A stretch of 64,000 nucleotides of DNA, taken from the NCBI GenBank assembly GCA_947625255.1, contig CANQNT010000008.1:57683-121682 (forward strand). Reading direction: 5' to 3'. Below the pieces are notes generated by a model, which saw nothing but the letters and a program-made list of their open reading frames with translations, searched no databases and was not told the DNA's origin. This document shows positions 9,401-16,919 of the stretch, piece by piece. The stretch is from an uncultured Acetatifactor sp. (GTDB lineage: Bacteria; Bacillota; Clostridia; Lachnospirales; Lachnospiraceae). Position 1 is the first letter of the stretch. Each line of letters starts with the position of its first letter. A program made the position numbers and the translations under genes.

Positions 9401-12030
9401 CGGAGTCCAGTCCGTTCATGGCGGAGATCTCGACGCAACTGAAAATCGGTAGGAATGAAATCACCATCCCGGAGATTGCGTCCTTTGATTTTGAGAGAGG
9501 CGGTTCCCTTTACATTGAGTACACCGGCAGCAATACGAATGACCAGTACGCCGTGCGTGTGCTGGGCGGTCAGCGGATTCCCGTACTGAACCTCTACAAG
9601 GTAGATCAGGAGAAATGGAAGCCGCTGGTAGCGGATTATCTGGTAAAACTGACCGCTTATGTGGCAAATCAGGAAGCGCTGCATAATAAGATTCACAAGG
9701 GTTCCGGCGTCCAGGCCATCGATATGGACTATGACAATCAGAATTGTATCCTGGGCGCTACCGAGATTATGCTGGATCAGATGATGTATTCCGTATCCGG
9801 CGAGCAGATCCTGAAGGGCTTGAGCGGAGCTTCCACCATTGAGGCCAAGGCGGATATGCTGGTAGAGTCTCTGAAAGCCATGGAAGAGATGATGACGCTG
9901 TTCTATCATCATAAGGGTCTGAGCAACGACAAGGATGTCGCCGATATTAACAGAATTCCGATGCGTCATCTGAACATTCGTTACCACAGAATGTTCGCCG
10001 GAGCGTTCATGTATGCGTCCGGCAACCATATCGGTATCGAATGGGATTCCGTTCCCGGCCTTGCGCAGGGCGTACCCATCGGGACCGATGCAAAGGGCAG
10101 ATATGAGAGCGGCAGATACTTCGGCTGGGGCATCGCCCATGAGATCGGACATGATATTAATCAAAGCACTTACGCCATCGCGGAAGTGACCAACAATTAC
10201 TTCTCCGTTCTGGCGCAGGCGGACGACAAGAACCTGAGTTCCGTACGTTTTGATTATGAGAAAGTCTACGACAAGGTGACCTCCGGCGCGCTGGGCAGGG
10301 ACGCGAATGTATTCACCCAGCTCGGTATGTACTGGCAGCTGCATCTGGCGTATGACGACGGATACAACTACAAGATCTATGACAATTATAAGGATCAGCT
10401 CGACAACCTGTTCTTTGCCAGAGTGGATACTTACGCGAGAACACCCGCGTCCGCTCCTAAGAGCTGGCCTGACATTGAGATTGAAGAGGGCAAGGAGGAT
10501 CCCCGCAAGGCCCTGACCCTGACCGGCGATACGGATCAGAAGCTGATGCGTCTGGCCATTGCCGCCGCGAAAAAGGACCTGACGGAATTCTTCCAGCGCT
10601 GGGGCATGGTGCCCGATGAGGAAACCCTGGCTTACGCGGCTCAGTTCCCCAAGGAGGAACGCGCGATCTATTACGTGAACGATCTGGCGCGCGCCTATAG
10701 AGTGGAGAACGCGGCTTTCGAGGCGGAGAAGACGATTAAGGATAAGGCGGTGATGAACACCAGCCTTGTAAAGGCTTCCACCGATCCCGTGATCCAGAAC
10801 CAGGTGACTCTGACCCTGAATACGACGAATTGTGATCCCGAAGCGATTCTGGGCTATGAGATCACACGCTGCATCACGAGCAAGGGCCAGGAGAAGAAAG
10901 AAGTTGTTGGATTCATCATGCAGAGCGTGAACGAGAGCGGCAAGCCCGTGACCACGGAATATGTGGATACGATTTCCAGCATTAACAATCGTGTGTTCAC
11001 GTACGAAGTAGTGGCCGTGGATAAGTTCCTGAATCGTTCTCAGGCGCTTCGCCTGGATCCGATCAAGGTTTCCCATGACGGCAGCCTTGACAAGACCTAT
11101 TGGACGGTAACAACCAATATGGCGTCCGTGGACGACCATGCCGGAACCGCCGATATTGAATGGGATCCTTGCGAGCCCGAGATCGAATCCGCGGTGACGA
11201 GAGTATTGGATAATGACGGAGCTACGGTTTATACCGGTTCCTGCATCGAGGCGGATCCTCAAATCGTGATCGCCCTGAACAAGATGAGTACCGTGGAAGC
11301 CCTGAAATATAACGCTCCCGCGGACGAGAACAGAATCTCTGACTATGTGATCGAGATCAAAGTCAGCGAGGATGAAGAAGCGGAGTGGATCAAGGTTGCG
11401 GAAGGCACGTTCCCGTCAGAGGGCGTTCAGGTCGTTTACTTCGGAAACGGAGAGGACGATTGGGTCTGCACCTATGATGTCGCTTATGTAAGACTGACTG
11501 CCACGGGCCAGAGCGGAAAGCACATTTCCGTCGGAGAACTGGATCTTCTGGGACCCAGCGGAGACAATGTGGAGTTCCGAAATGCCGGCGACAGCAAGGC
11601 CTTTGGTTACCTGACGGCGGATTATGTATTCGACGCTTCCTTGGGCGCGAACGGCACGATCCCGGCCGGTTCCCTGGTATTTGTAGGCCAGTATAAAGGC
11701 AATCCCGCGTACAACGTAGTCGTCCTGTACGATGAAAACGGCAAGATCGTGGGCGGAACGAATTCCGACGGCTCTTTGGTCGCGGAGCAGATCGTCCTTG
11801 CGGAGGTGCCGGACAACGGTTTGCCTTTGGGCGAGACCAGCGATGGTACGTTCCTCTACTGGATTAAGCCCGCGGACAAGGGCAGTATTCCCGGCAAAGT
11901 CAGGGCGGAGTTGTATCGTGTGGACAATGCTCTGACCAATGAGGGAGAACGTCTTGTCAGCGACACCTATTTTGTAACGATTGACCGTGATAACATTCCC
12001 GAGCTTACGCTGGGAGGATCAGGAGAATAA
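6412..12030 (+). CDS. Secreted M60-type (enhancin-like) metalloprotease with a dockerin-like module
   Basis: 1872 residues with a Sec signal peptide. In order: a Gly/Asp/Ser repeat (about 47-68); a small beta-sandwich-like domain; two calcium-loop repeats resembling a type I dockerin (DRDEDPDTAVSQTD from 190, DVNRDEVVDVQD from 253); two fibronectin type III-like domains (about 490-685); a discoidin-like (F5/8C) domain (about 700-865); the protease domain; and C-terminal beta-rich domains including a second F5/8C-like one. The zinc site is HEIGH (1243-1247) with Glu1258 in AEVTNN, the M60 arrangement. M60 proteases cleave mucin-type glycoproteins. There is no sorting signal or membrane anchor at the C-terminus, so attachment would have to be non-covalent. 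The ribosome binding site is AAAGGAG. Confidence 0.85.
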   Translation: MKKVIGFLLVFCLLLQLPSNGFLSYAAETGSGNTTAEEGDDSKNSAGGNVSGGDVTSGDVTSGDVSGGNAVMGSKSRFDVEIKSLFNFSNGTEFTVTLKGPETDEERTLQLEQKNGYTEGKVSFDDLEEGNYDLEVTSDQYTTYQQKILMKNGFDYAIELYTDRKDIKFYEDEKQTPGTILIGNLVKKADRDEDPDTAVSQTDVDYLVDALFAARKPELEKLAGVRAIGDEEGFAETGNGAEGSEEAVNILADVNRDEVVDVQDLQYLAENFGVQNTTAFVTTSISTKAVAVEEAANTKIETKDGKNVNEVLFSDDSSTLGLTPTEGEHISEDNPVEIGLTLAEEKSTKGVPMEGLVVKSPVGDNGLKKGEIDVTYYDPDQGKDMTIIAEFGGTETGRAKSLRVYTMVATVGLTVGGFAREDAVERVPASMDENGNIVVNLGRKVAVKKVTIKVTATTSANATLAEISKVEFLNNMEDRIPEPVMNKPVELNVTDGSKTFTVTWKAQTNITGYEVEVEHFERGSSTSKTTQVIFTDVNSITFTALNGEEIVNLDTYKVRVRSVNAEWKGPYSDTVIAAPKPDKAPAAPDNVVATGGQNRITISWKKMKDTEYYTVHYQKKDALEEETPIEVHDNQYVIMGLGDLETYTVWVVGYNTNPDTGEIRQGPASFKSTVTTTKVGPVIFPQYNVINKPFAEGEAGKNKLMTHIKDAFYNIKDRSDIKGMKGDSQLDKVIGKAHGVVDNDYATYYYLGDWDDGRSYPSSDKGFTVQLTEKHKMNVIMFADVVDNISYKNVAVYYLDENGYEALATLRNLTTLSDVNGRRYYMIKLDQPIETDQVRICLEQWSRYIGVAEIRFYEYDDLEDRVMALFKDNYHLVLREDVDQKMIDGLRKELNTKKDGELHPEYDLIELELQSAEAALRDKGAFSDEEFIEVNPNINSSKDSKLGFGGLNAWQPLGITAYTGEKLIVYVGNKSLANENKPGANARLKLVATQYHAESSPFMAEISTQLKIGRNEITIPEIASFDFERGGSLYIEYTGSNTNDQYAVRVLGGQRIPVLNLYKVDQEKWKPLVADYLVKLTAYVANQEALHNKIHKGSGVQAIDMDYDNQNCILGATEIMLDQMMYSVSGEQILKGLSGASTIEAKADMLVESLKAMEEMMTLFYHHKGLSNDKDVADINRIPMRHLNIRYHRMFAGAFMYASGNHIGIEWDSVPGLAQGVPIGTDAKGRYESGRYFGWGIAHEIGHDINQSTYAIAEVTNNYFSVLAQADDKNLSSVRFDYEKVYDKVTSGALGRDANVFTQLGMYWQLHLAYDDGYNYKIYDNYKDQLDNLFFARVDTYARTPASAPKSWPDIEIEEGKEDPRKALTLTGDTDQKLMRLAIAAAKKDLTEFFQRWGMVPDEETLAYAAQFPKEERAIYYVNDLARAYRVENAAFEAEKTIKDKAVMNTSLVKASTDPVIQNQVTLTLNTTNCDPEAILGYEITRCITSKGQEKKEVVGFIMQSVNESGKPVTTEYVDTISSINNRVFTYEVVAVDKFLNRSQALRLDPIKVSHDGSLDKTYWTVTTNMASVDDHAGTADIEWDPCEPEIESAVTRVLDNDGATVYTGSCIEADPQIVIALNKMSTVEALKYNAPADENRISDYVIEIKVSEDEEAEWIKVAEGTFPSEGVQVVYFGNGEDDWVCTYDVAYVRLTATGQSGKHISVGELDLLGPSGDNVEFRNAGDSKAFGYLTADYVFDASLGANGTIPAGSLVFVGQYKGNPAYNVVVLYDENGKIVGGTNSDGSLVAEQIVLAEVPDNGLPLGETSDGTFLYWIKPADKGSIPGKVRAELYRVDNALTNEGERLVSDTYFVTIDRDNIPELTLGGSGE
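6551..6618 (+). repeat. Short in-frame tandem repeat in the protease gene
   Basis: Degenerate 15-bp units code for Ser-Gly-Gly-Asp-Val-Thr-type repeats just behind the signal peptide. They probably form a flexible linker and could change copy number by slippage. Confidence 0.6.
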
Positions 12031-12123
12031 TGAATTCCATTGCCGCACGGTCTGTGAGGAGTTTGTCCTGAAACAGACTGTGCGGCCGGGAAATCAGAGA
12101 ATGACATTAAAGAAGGAGAATCT

Positions 12124-14352
12124 ATGAAAAAATTCATAACAGCGATAATGGCAGTAGCTCTTCTGATTACAGCGGCGATTTTTATTCCGGTATGGGCGAC
12201 GATAGACGAAGTGATGCCATTGAGCGCACAACCTAAGACAGTGACGATCACGCAGTATGAAAACAGGTATCAGGCGGACGTGATCGTACAGCTTCCTGAC
12301 AATGCAAAGGAAGGATATGCCAAAACCCTGGAAGTGGATTTCAAGGTAGAGGGAGAGATTAAGAGTACGGATAAAGTGGAGTTTAGTTTTGATCGCGACA
12401 TTATGAATAATGAGGCGATCACGGTAAAAGAGTATCGCACGGAGTTTGTCAACCTGGGCGATGTGAATGACTACGGCTATTATCTCGTGTCCGTGTTCCT
12501 TTCCGGTACGGAGAATCTCTTTGCCCAGCCCACTTTCAAACTGGGTAAATTGACCTTTGATGTGCCCACGGAGGAGGAACCTTATCTTCTGGTCTCCGCG
12601 CTTGATTACCAGCTCTTAAAGGAAGAGGGACTGGAGCAGGTGGATCTGGCTGACGATGGCAGCAACCTGGCGGTTCCCGTACAGTCCTATGACATTGATA
12701 AGAGACTCCAGGACACGATCGAATATGCAAATGAAAAAATCATCAAGTATATCGAAGAAGAAAAGAAATGCGATACCATTCAGGGAACGAAACTGTATAG
12801 CAGACTGAAAGAGGCTCTTGCAAAAGCGGAGAAGCTTGAAAGCGGATCACCTAGCGATAAGGATGCCGCGCTGATTGCCCTCCAAGAGGTACTCAACGAA
12901 TTCAGCAGAATTTCCGAGCTGCTTGTAGCGGTGACCGATGCGGAGAACTTAAAAGTGGCGGAGGGAGAAGGAGCTTATCAGCCTCTGGAGGATTTGCTGA
13001 AAGAAGTGGTGGAGTTCCTGAACGGAGAGTCTATTGTGGAAGGCAGGTCTGACGAGCTTGCCCAGTATCTGGAGTGCGAGATCGAGATCTTGCCTCTGCG
13101 GAGATTCCTTGCGGAGACCGATCCGAGCCTGAAGGAGGATGTCAGCTACACAAAGGCGAACCTGGCTGCCTATAATGCCGCAGCGGAAAAGGCGAAAGCG
13201 CTGCTGGAGACAGCTGTTTCCGTATCTACCGACCTTGAGGAATTAAAGGCCAATGTGAATGAGATCATGGGTGAGCTGGAACGCATTGTATTGGTGAACG
13301 TGAAGCCTCTGGAGGATAAGATCAAGAGTATTGAAGAATTGCTTGCTTCGGACGAAGTCAATAAGTACACAAAGGAAAGCGTCGAGGCCCTGCGGAAGAT
13401 GCTGGAAGAGGCCAAGAGTTTCCTGAATGGTTATGCGGTAGACACTCTGGTTACTCCGGACGATGTCAACCGCATGGCTCAGGCTTTAGAAAATGCGAGC
13501 AAAGCCAGTGAGGATCCGACCAGCGGTTTGGTCGCGAGAGCGGACATCACGGAGCTGCAGAGCAAACTGGAAGAAGCCGGAACCTATAAGGAGTCCCAGT
13601 ACACCGCGGAAAGCTATAAGGTTTTGAAAGATGCCATGGCTGAGGCCGCGAAACTTATTGAGGAAAGAGTGTCCGATCAGGATCTGGTTGACAAAACCGT
13701 TGAGAAACTGCAGAAGGCCATTGAGGGTTTGGTGGAAGTGAAACCTGAACCTAGCAAGCCTGATCCTAGTGAGTCTGATCCCAGTGTGCCTGGTTCCGAG
13801 GGGGTTGATCGCAACGACTTGACCGCGGCGTTGGAGAAGGCCGGAAAAAAGGATAAGGCTCAGTACACCGCAGAAAGCTATAAGGCTCTTGAAGATGCTA
13901 TTAAGGCTGCGGAAGCGGTTCTTAATAATAAGGAAGCGACCCAGGAGGAAATTAACGCTGCTGTAGATGCTTTGAATAAGGCGCTTAACAATTTGAAGAA
14001 AGCGGACACGGGGAGTTCTGAGTCTTCCGAGAGTTCAGAACCGTCCAGTTCAGAGCAACCCAGTTCAGAACAGCCCAGTTCAGAACCGTCCAGCTCAGAG
14101 CAATCCAGCGCAGAGTCTTCTAAAGAAGAATCCTCTGAAGAAGAGTCCTCTGAGGAGAGCAAACAGACCGTTGCTCCCGCCGGATCTTCTGAGACGCCTG
14201 AGAGCGAGCTGCCGGAGGTGGAGGTCACGGCGCCTGCGCCTGGCGCTAATACCGGAGATCGTTTCAATGCTGTCAGCATTCTGGTACTGTTGATTTCCAT
14301 CGCCATTGTGGCGGGCGTTCTGATTTATCGTAAAAAGGCCACGAAAAAATAA
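12124..14352 (+). CDS. Surface-anchored FIVAR-repeat protein with a cohesin-like N-terminal domain
   Basis: 742 residues: signal peptide (1-26); a beta-rich domain (about 36-185) with LGKLTFDV and a hydrophobic-alternating pattern like cohesins; several alpha-helical FIVAR-type modules (clearest at about 470-545 and 560-635, each with QYTAESYK); a Ser/Glu/Pro-rich stalk; a variant sorting motif NTGD (709-712); a hydrophobic segment; and a final KKATKK. The end resembles a sortase substrate, although the motif is not a standard LPxTG. FIVAR modules occur in glycan-binding surface enzymes and adhesins. It starts 93 bp after the M60 protease gene and is likely cotranscribed. The cohesin assignment rests on pattern and context only. 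Confidence 0.75.
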   Translation: MKKFITAIMAVALLITAAIFIPVWATIDEVMPLSAQPKTVTITQYENRYQADVIVQLPDNAKEGYAKTLEVDFKVEGEIKSTDKVEFSFDRDIMNNEAITVKEYRTEFVNLGDVNDYGYYLVSVFLSGTENLFAQPTFKLGKLTFDVPTEEEPYLLVSALDYQLLKEEGLEQVDLADDGSNLAVPVQSYDIDKRLQDTIEYANEKIIKYIEEEKKCDTIQGTKLYSRLKEALAKAEKLESGSPSDKDAALIALQEVLNEFSRISELLVAVTDAENLKVAEGEGAYQPLEDLLKEVVEFLNGESIVEGRSDELAQYLECEIEILPLRRFLAETDPSLKEDVSYTKANLAAYNAAAEKAKALLETAVSVSTDLEELKANVNEIMGELERIVLVNVKPLEDKIKSIEELLASDEVNKYTKESVEALRKMLEEAKSFLNGYAVDTLVTPDDVNRMAQALENASKASEDPTSGLVARADITELQSKLEEAGTYKESQYTAESYKVLKDAMAEAAKLIEERVSDQDLVDKTVEKLQKAIEGLVEVKPEPSKPDPSESDPSVPGSEGVDRNDLTAALEKAGKKDKAQYTAESYKALEDAIKAAEAVLNNKEATQEEINAAVDALNKALNNLKKADTGSSESSESSEPSSSEQPSSEQPSSEPSSSEQSSAESSKEESSEEESSEESKQTVAPAGSSETPESELPEVEVTAPAPGANTGDRFNAVSILVLLISIAIVAGVLIYRKKATKK
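14031..14105 (+). repeat. 15-bp tandem repeat coding the Ser/Glu/Pro stalk
   Basis: Five units of about 15 bp (consensus cagttcagaacagcc) begin near 14031, 14046, 14061, 14076 and 14091. They code for SSEQP/SSEPS repeats. This is a wall-spanning linker with obvious potential for length variation. Confidence 0.75.
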
Positions 14353-14524
14353 TGCAATGTGCGGTTTGGCCGTCATGCGGAAACGCCGTATCAGGCTGTA
14401 AAATACCATGTCAGGCCGTAAAACACCGCAAAGAAGAAATTTCGGGAATGACGGGTGCCCGTAAGAAAGTTGTGAAGCAAAAATTTTAATTACGGCATCT
14501 GTCAGACCGAAATGGAGCAAACTA

Positions 14525-14572
14525 AAAGCACGAAGTATCAGGGAAAAAATTCCCCTATGCTTCGTGCTTTTT
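14525..14572 (+). terminator. Strong terminator after the surface-protein genes
   Basis: aaagcacgaag (14525-14535) pairs with cttcgtgcttt (14560-14570), with an inner ggga/tccc pairing and a run of T at the end. It could work in both directions, since a minus-strand ORF ends at 14580. Confidence 0.85.
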
Positions 14573-14579
14573 ATGGTCA

Positions 14580-14926
14580 TTAGGCCCTGTGTGACTTTTC
14601 TCTCATAACTTTTTCCAGCAGAGACTTATAGCTGTTCACAACATCATAAACGACATCGTTGTTGGAGATAGCATTGACTTCATCTTTGTTTCGGCTGAGG
14701 GTCAGGCGTTTATACAGACTGGAATTGTACTGTCGATGCAGCGTTTGCAAACTTGTGGCTTCAATTTCGTAAAATCTGCGTTTTTCCGAATTTTTGATCT
14801 GCATAAGCTGAAAATAATGCGATCATGATAGAGTGAAAGGAAACGGCTCATCAGAAATCCGAAACAGTGTATCGGATTAAAGAAATCAGCAATCTCCGCA
14901 AACAGATTAACAATGAAATCGATCAT
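14580..14926 (-). pseudogene. Possible frameshifted small gene (two overlapping ORFs)
   Basis: A minus-strand ORF starting at 14926 with AGAGGAAAC upstream reads MIDFIVNLFAEIADFF and then turns into unconvincing sequence ending at 14702. A second frame (14804 to 14580) takes over with a plausible charged helical protein (QIKNSEKRRFYEIEATS to EKVMREKSHRA), which has no start signal of its own and a stop just upstream. The simplest reading is one gene split by a frameshift near 14820, cotranscribed with the membrane protein gene at 14950. I do not recognise the family. Two genuine small ORFs are the alternative. Confidence 0.3.
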
Positions 14927-14949
14927 GTAAGTTTCCTCTAAAACTCGAT

Positions 14950-15336
14950 TTACCGCATCCATTTTTTCTGCTTCATCCAAATGGAAAAATATTCGATAGC
15001 TACATCCATTCCGCCAATAACAACAAATCCTCTGATAATGGTATAAATGTCCACTTTTTCCCCTGATATCTCAACAATAAAAAATATGACTGCTAAAGAA
15101 AGGAAAATTGCCGCTCTTAGTAAACTTCCCTTAGAAGGCATTTTTCTTATTTTTTGGAGTATGGGAATGTCCAGCAAGAATTTGAAAATCAGCCAAATAT
15201 ACATTCCATAAAGCATAAATGTCACTCTGTTGCTCCATGGAAATGCTGCTTCGGGATGATTAACTGCATAGCCGATAAAGCAAATTGCAATAACCAATAA
15301 AAATACGCCAATAATCAAAGATGTTTTTCTATTCAC
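14950..15336 (-). CDS. Small integral membrane protein of unknown function
   Basis: 128 residues from a GTG start at 15336, preceded by AGGAGGG and a TATAAT promoter element, so expression is well supported. The protein has about four hydrophobic segments (from residue 8, about 40, about 72, and a weaker one near 100), short loops and a basic end (WMKQKKWMR). No family is recognised. It lies in an AT-richer patch between the terminator at 14525 and the AbiEi-like gene, and shares a direction with the broken ORF at 14580-14926. The palindrome between its -10 and ribosome binding site suggests it is repressed under some condition. Confidence 0.65.
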   Translation of the reverse strand: MNRKTSLIIGVFLLVIAICFIGYAVNHPEAAFPWSNRVTFMLYGMYIWLIFKFLLDIPILQKIRKMPSKGSLLRAAIFLSLAVIFFIVEISGEKVDIYTIIRGFVVIGGMDVAIEYFSIWMKQKKWMR

Positions 15337-15358
15337 GGTATCCCTCCTAACTTCCGAT

Positions 15359-15394
15359 TGTCGAACAGTCGATCATTCGACATTTCATATTATA
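15359..15394 (-). promoter_or_regulatory. Minus-strand promoter with a palindromic operator
   Basis: TATAAT is read on the minus strand at 15394-15389. Just downstream, TGTCGAA (15359-15365) and TTCGACA (15376-15382) form a perfect 7-bp inverted repeat around a 10-bp centre. It lies between the promoter and the AGGAGGG site of the gene at 15336, where a repressor would block transcription. Confidence 0.55.
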
Positions 15395-15892
15395 TCATCT
15401 AAATATGAAGAAATCTATCACTCTTTAAGCACGTTTATCAAAATCTTTTCCTTAAATCTCTGTGTATATCAAATAGAGAACGCCCCGGCGATTTTGTCCT
15501 CGTCCAGAGCGTTCCTATCCGCTGTCCCGGCTCTTCCTCGTCAATCGTAGTTTCGCTGGCGACAAGGGCGATGTAGAGGTTGGGGCGGTGCGGGTCTCCA
15601 GTGGAGACCTCTGCGAAGCAGAAGCACCGACCGAGGCGGGAGCCGAGACACTGTTCAAGGTAGGCTTTCCGCAAGTGTCCGTAGTGACCGATATAGGGGC
15701 GCTTGGCGGCGGGGGCGTGGCTGTTGGCTCTGCCTTATCTGCTCTTTTTTTCTCTGGCGGTATTCCGCAAGGCGCGGTGTTTCCTCCGGCGTGAAAAGAA
15801 TACTTATATATTATTATAGACCCATTCATCTTTGAAAAAGGCAGCATTCAATTATCCGCACGCAAAAATCAGAAATTGTTTGTATTTAGCTA
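15395..15892. other. Stretch without a recognisable gene
   Basis: About 500 bp between the small membrane protein and the AbiEi-like gene. The middle (about 15480-15800) is much more GC-rich than its flanks and stays open in several frames on both strands. None has a convincing start or a recognisable protein. It may be a leftover of a mobile element or a decayed gene. Confidence 0.4.
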
Positions 15893-15921
15893 TTGCAAGG
15901 GAGACCTTTCTACGGTACAAT
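15893..15921 (+). promoter_or_regulatory. Promoter of the AbiEi-like gene
   Basis: TTGCAA (15893-15898) and TACAAT (15916-15921) are separated by exactly 17 bp. The predicted transcript start (about 15928) lies at or after an ATG at 15924, which argues for a later start codon such as 15948. Confidence 0.65.
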
Positions 15922-15947
15922 AGATGCATACAAAAACGCAAAACAGT

Positions 15948-16595
15948 ATGCGGAAAGTTGGTGTTCATTTGAATCAAAAGGAGATTGTTCAAAATGTGCT
16001 CAAGGGCAACGGCGGAATTGCTAAAACCGCCGATTTTGTTGCGGAAGGCATAAAAAAATATGATGTGGCGGCGCTGTGCAAGGAAGGTTTTCTCGAACGT
16101 GTTCGACGTGGGGTGTATCAATTGCCGGGCAACGATCAAATAACAGAGGAACTGTTGCTCCGCGAACTGCTGCCACAGGGAATCGTTTGTGTGGAGTCTG
16201 CACTGTTTCATTACGGATATAGCGATTTTGCACCCCGTGCTTGGTCTGTTGCCGTACCGAGAACGGCATCTAGGGCAGTCGGAAATATCGGGGAATTTCC
16301 GATCAGAGCCTATTACATTCAAAAAGAGCATCTTACAATTGGGAAAACCATTGAAAGCTTCAACGGTGTAATGCTTCCTGTGTATGATCGGGAACGCACT
16401 ATTTGTGACTGCTTCAAATATCGGACGAAGCTCGACAATGAAACTTTCAACAAGGCGTTGAATGCCTATGTCGCAGATGACCGGAAAAATCTTGCCAATT
16501 TGTCCATGTATGCAAAAAAAATGAAGCTATACACAAAAGTAATGAGCGTGATGGAGGTGCTACTAAGTGGCCGATCTTGCTGCAAGAGTTCTTGA
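15948..16595 (+). CDS. AbiEi-type antitoxin / transcriptional regulator, apparently without its toxin
   Basis: 215 residues from the ATG at 15948; the ATG at 15924 sits on the predicted transcript start, and neither start has a good ribosome binding site. The N-terminus is a winged-helix domain (KTADFVAEGIKKYDVAALCKEG, then FLERVRRGVYQLPG) followed by the AbiEi C-terminal region (VCVESALFHYGYSDF, YDRERTICDCFKYR). In AbiE type IV systems this protein represses the operon and counteracts the nucleotidyltransferase toxin AbiEii, whose gene normally overlaps directly downstream. Here only a 57-codon open stretch follows (16541-16711). The last nine residues (SGRSCCKSS) look like sequence read through a junction. 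This is probably a remnant or solitary regulator. Confidence 0.7.
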   Translation: MRKVGVHLNQKEIVQNVLKGNGGIAKTADFVAEGIKKYDVAALCKEGFLERVRRGVYQLPGNDQITEELLLRELLPQGIVCVESALFHYGYSDFAPRAWSVAVPRTASRAVGNIGEFPIRAYYIQKEHLTIGKTIESFNGVMLPVYDRERTICDCFKYRTKLDNETFNKALNAYVADDRKNLANLSMYAKKMKLYTKVMSVMEVLLSGRSCCKSS

Positions 16596-16840
16596 CGGAG
16601 CCGTTCACTGCGGCCGTTGAGGCAGAGAAATACTCGGACAATTGGTCTGCACTGAATGGAAAATGGAGACTTAGCGGAGGAATGAAAATCGTAAGCTTTG
16701 TGGAACTGTAAACCCGTCATGCTTTATGCAAGGTTGGCTAACGAATTGCGTATTATACATGCAGTAGAAGGAAGTGGGAAGGGAAAATATGTTTTCCGTT
16801 GGTAACCATACCGCTTGAAATCCCCGTGGCCTCTTTTTTG
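16596..16840 (+). other. Gap holding a short ORF remnant
   Basis: A frame open from about 16541 to 16711 reads KWPILLQEFLTEPF and ends WRLSGGMKIVSFVEL. It has no start codon of its own with a ribosome binding site. It could be the stub of a gene once coupled to the AbiEi-like gene. The remainder up to 16840 shows nothing. Confidence 0.35.
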
Positions 16841-16869
16841 TTGACAAGTTCCTGATAAGCAAGTACAAT
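16841..16869 (+). promoter_or_regulatory. Promoter of the RpiR-type regulator
   Basis: A consensus TTGACA (16841-16846) and TACAAT (16864-16869) with a 17-bp spacer, about 50 bp before the start codon at 16920. One of the best sigma-A promoters in the window. Confidence 0.8.
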
Positions 16870-16919
16870 GGAAAAGGTTGATGCTTATGCTGTTAGGCGG
16901 AACTGGAGGGGATCAAAAG

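Noticed and set aside
7882..11262. Large minus-strand ORFs opposite the M60 protease gene
   Set aside because: Antisense shadows of a strongly supported secreted protein; no start signals or recognisable domains.
14580..16840. An integrated mobile element in the accessory patch
   Set aside because: No integrase, transposase, terminal repeats or attachment site could be recognised; only indirect signs (composition, remnants).
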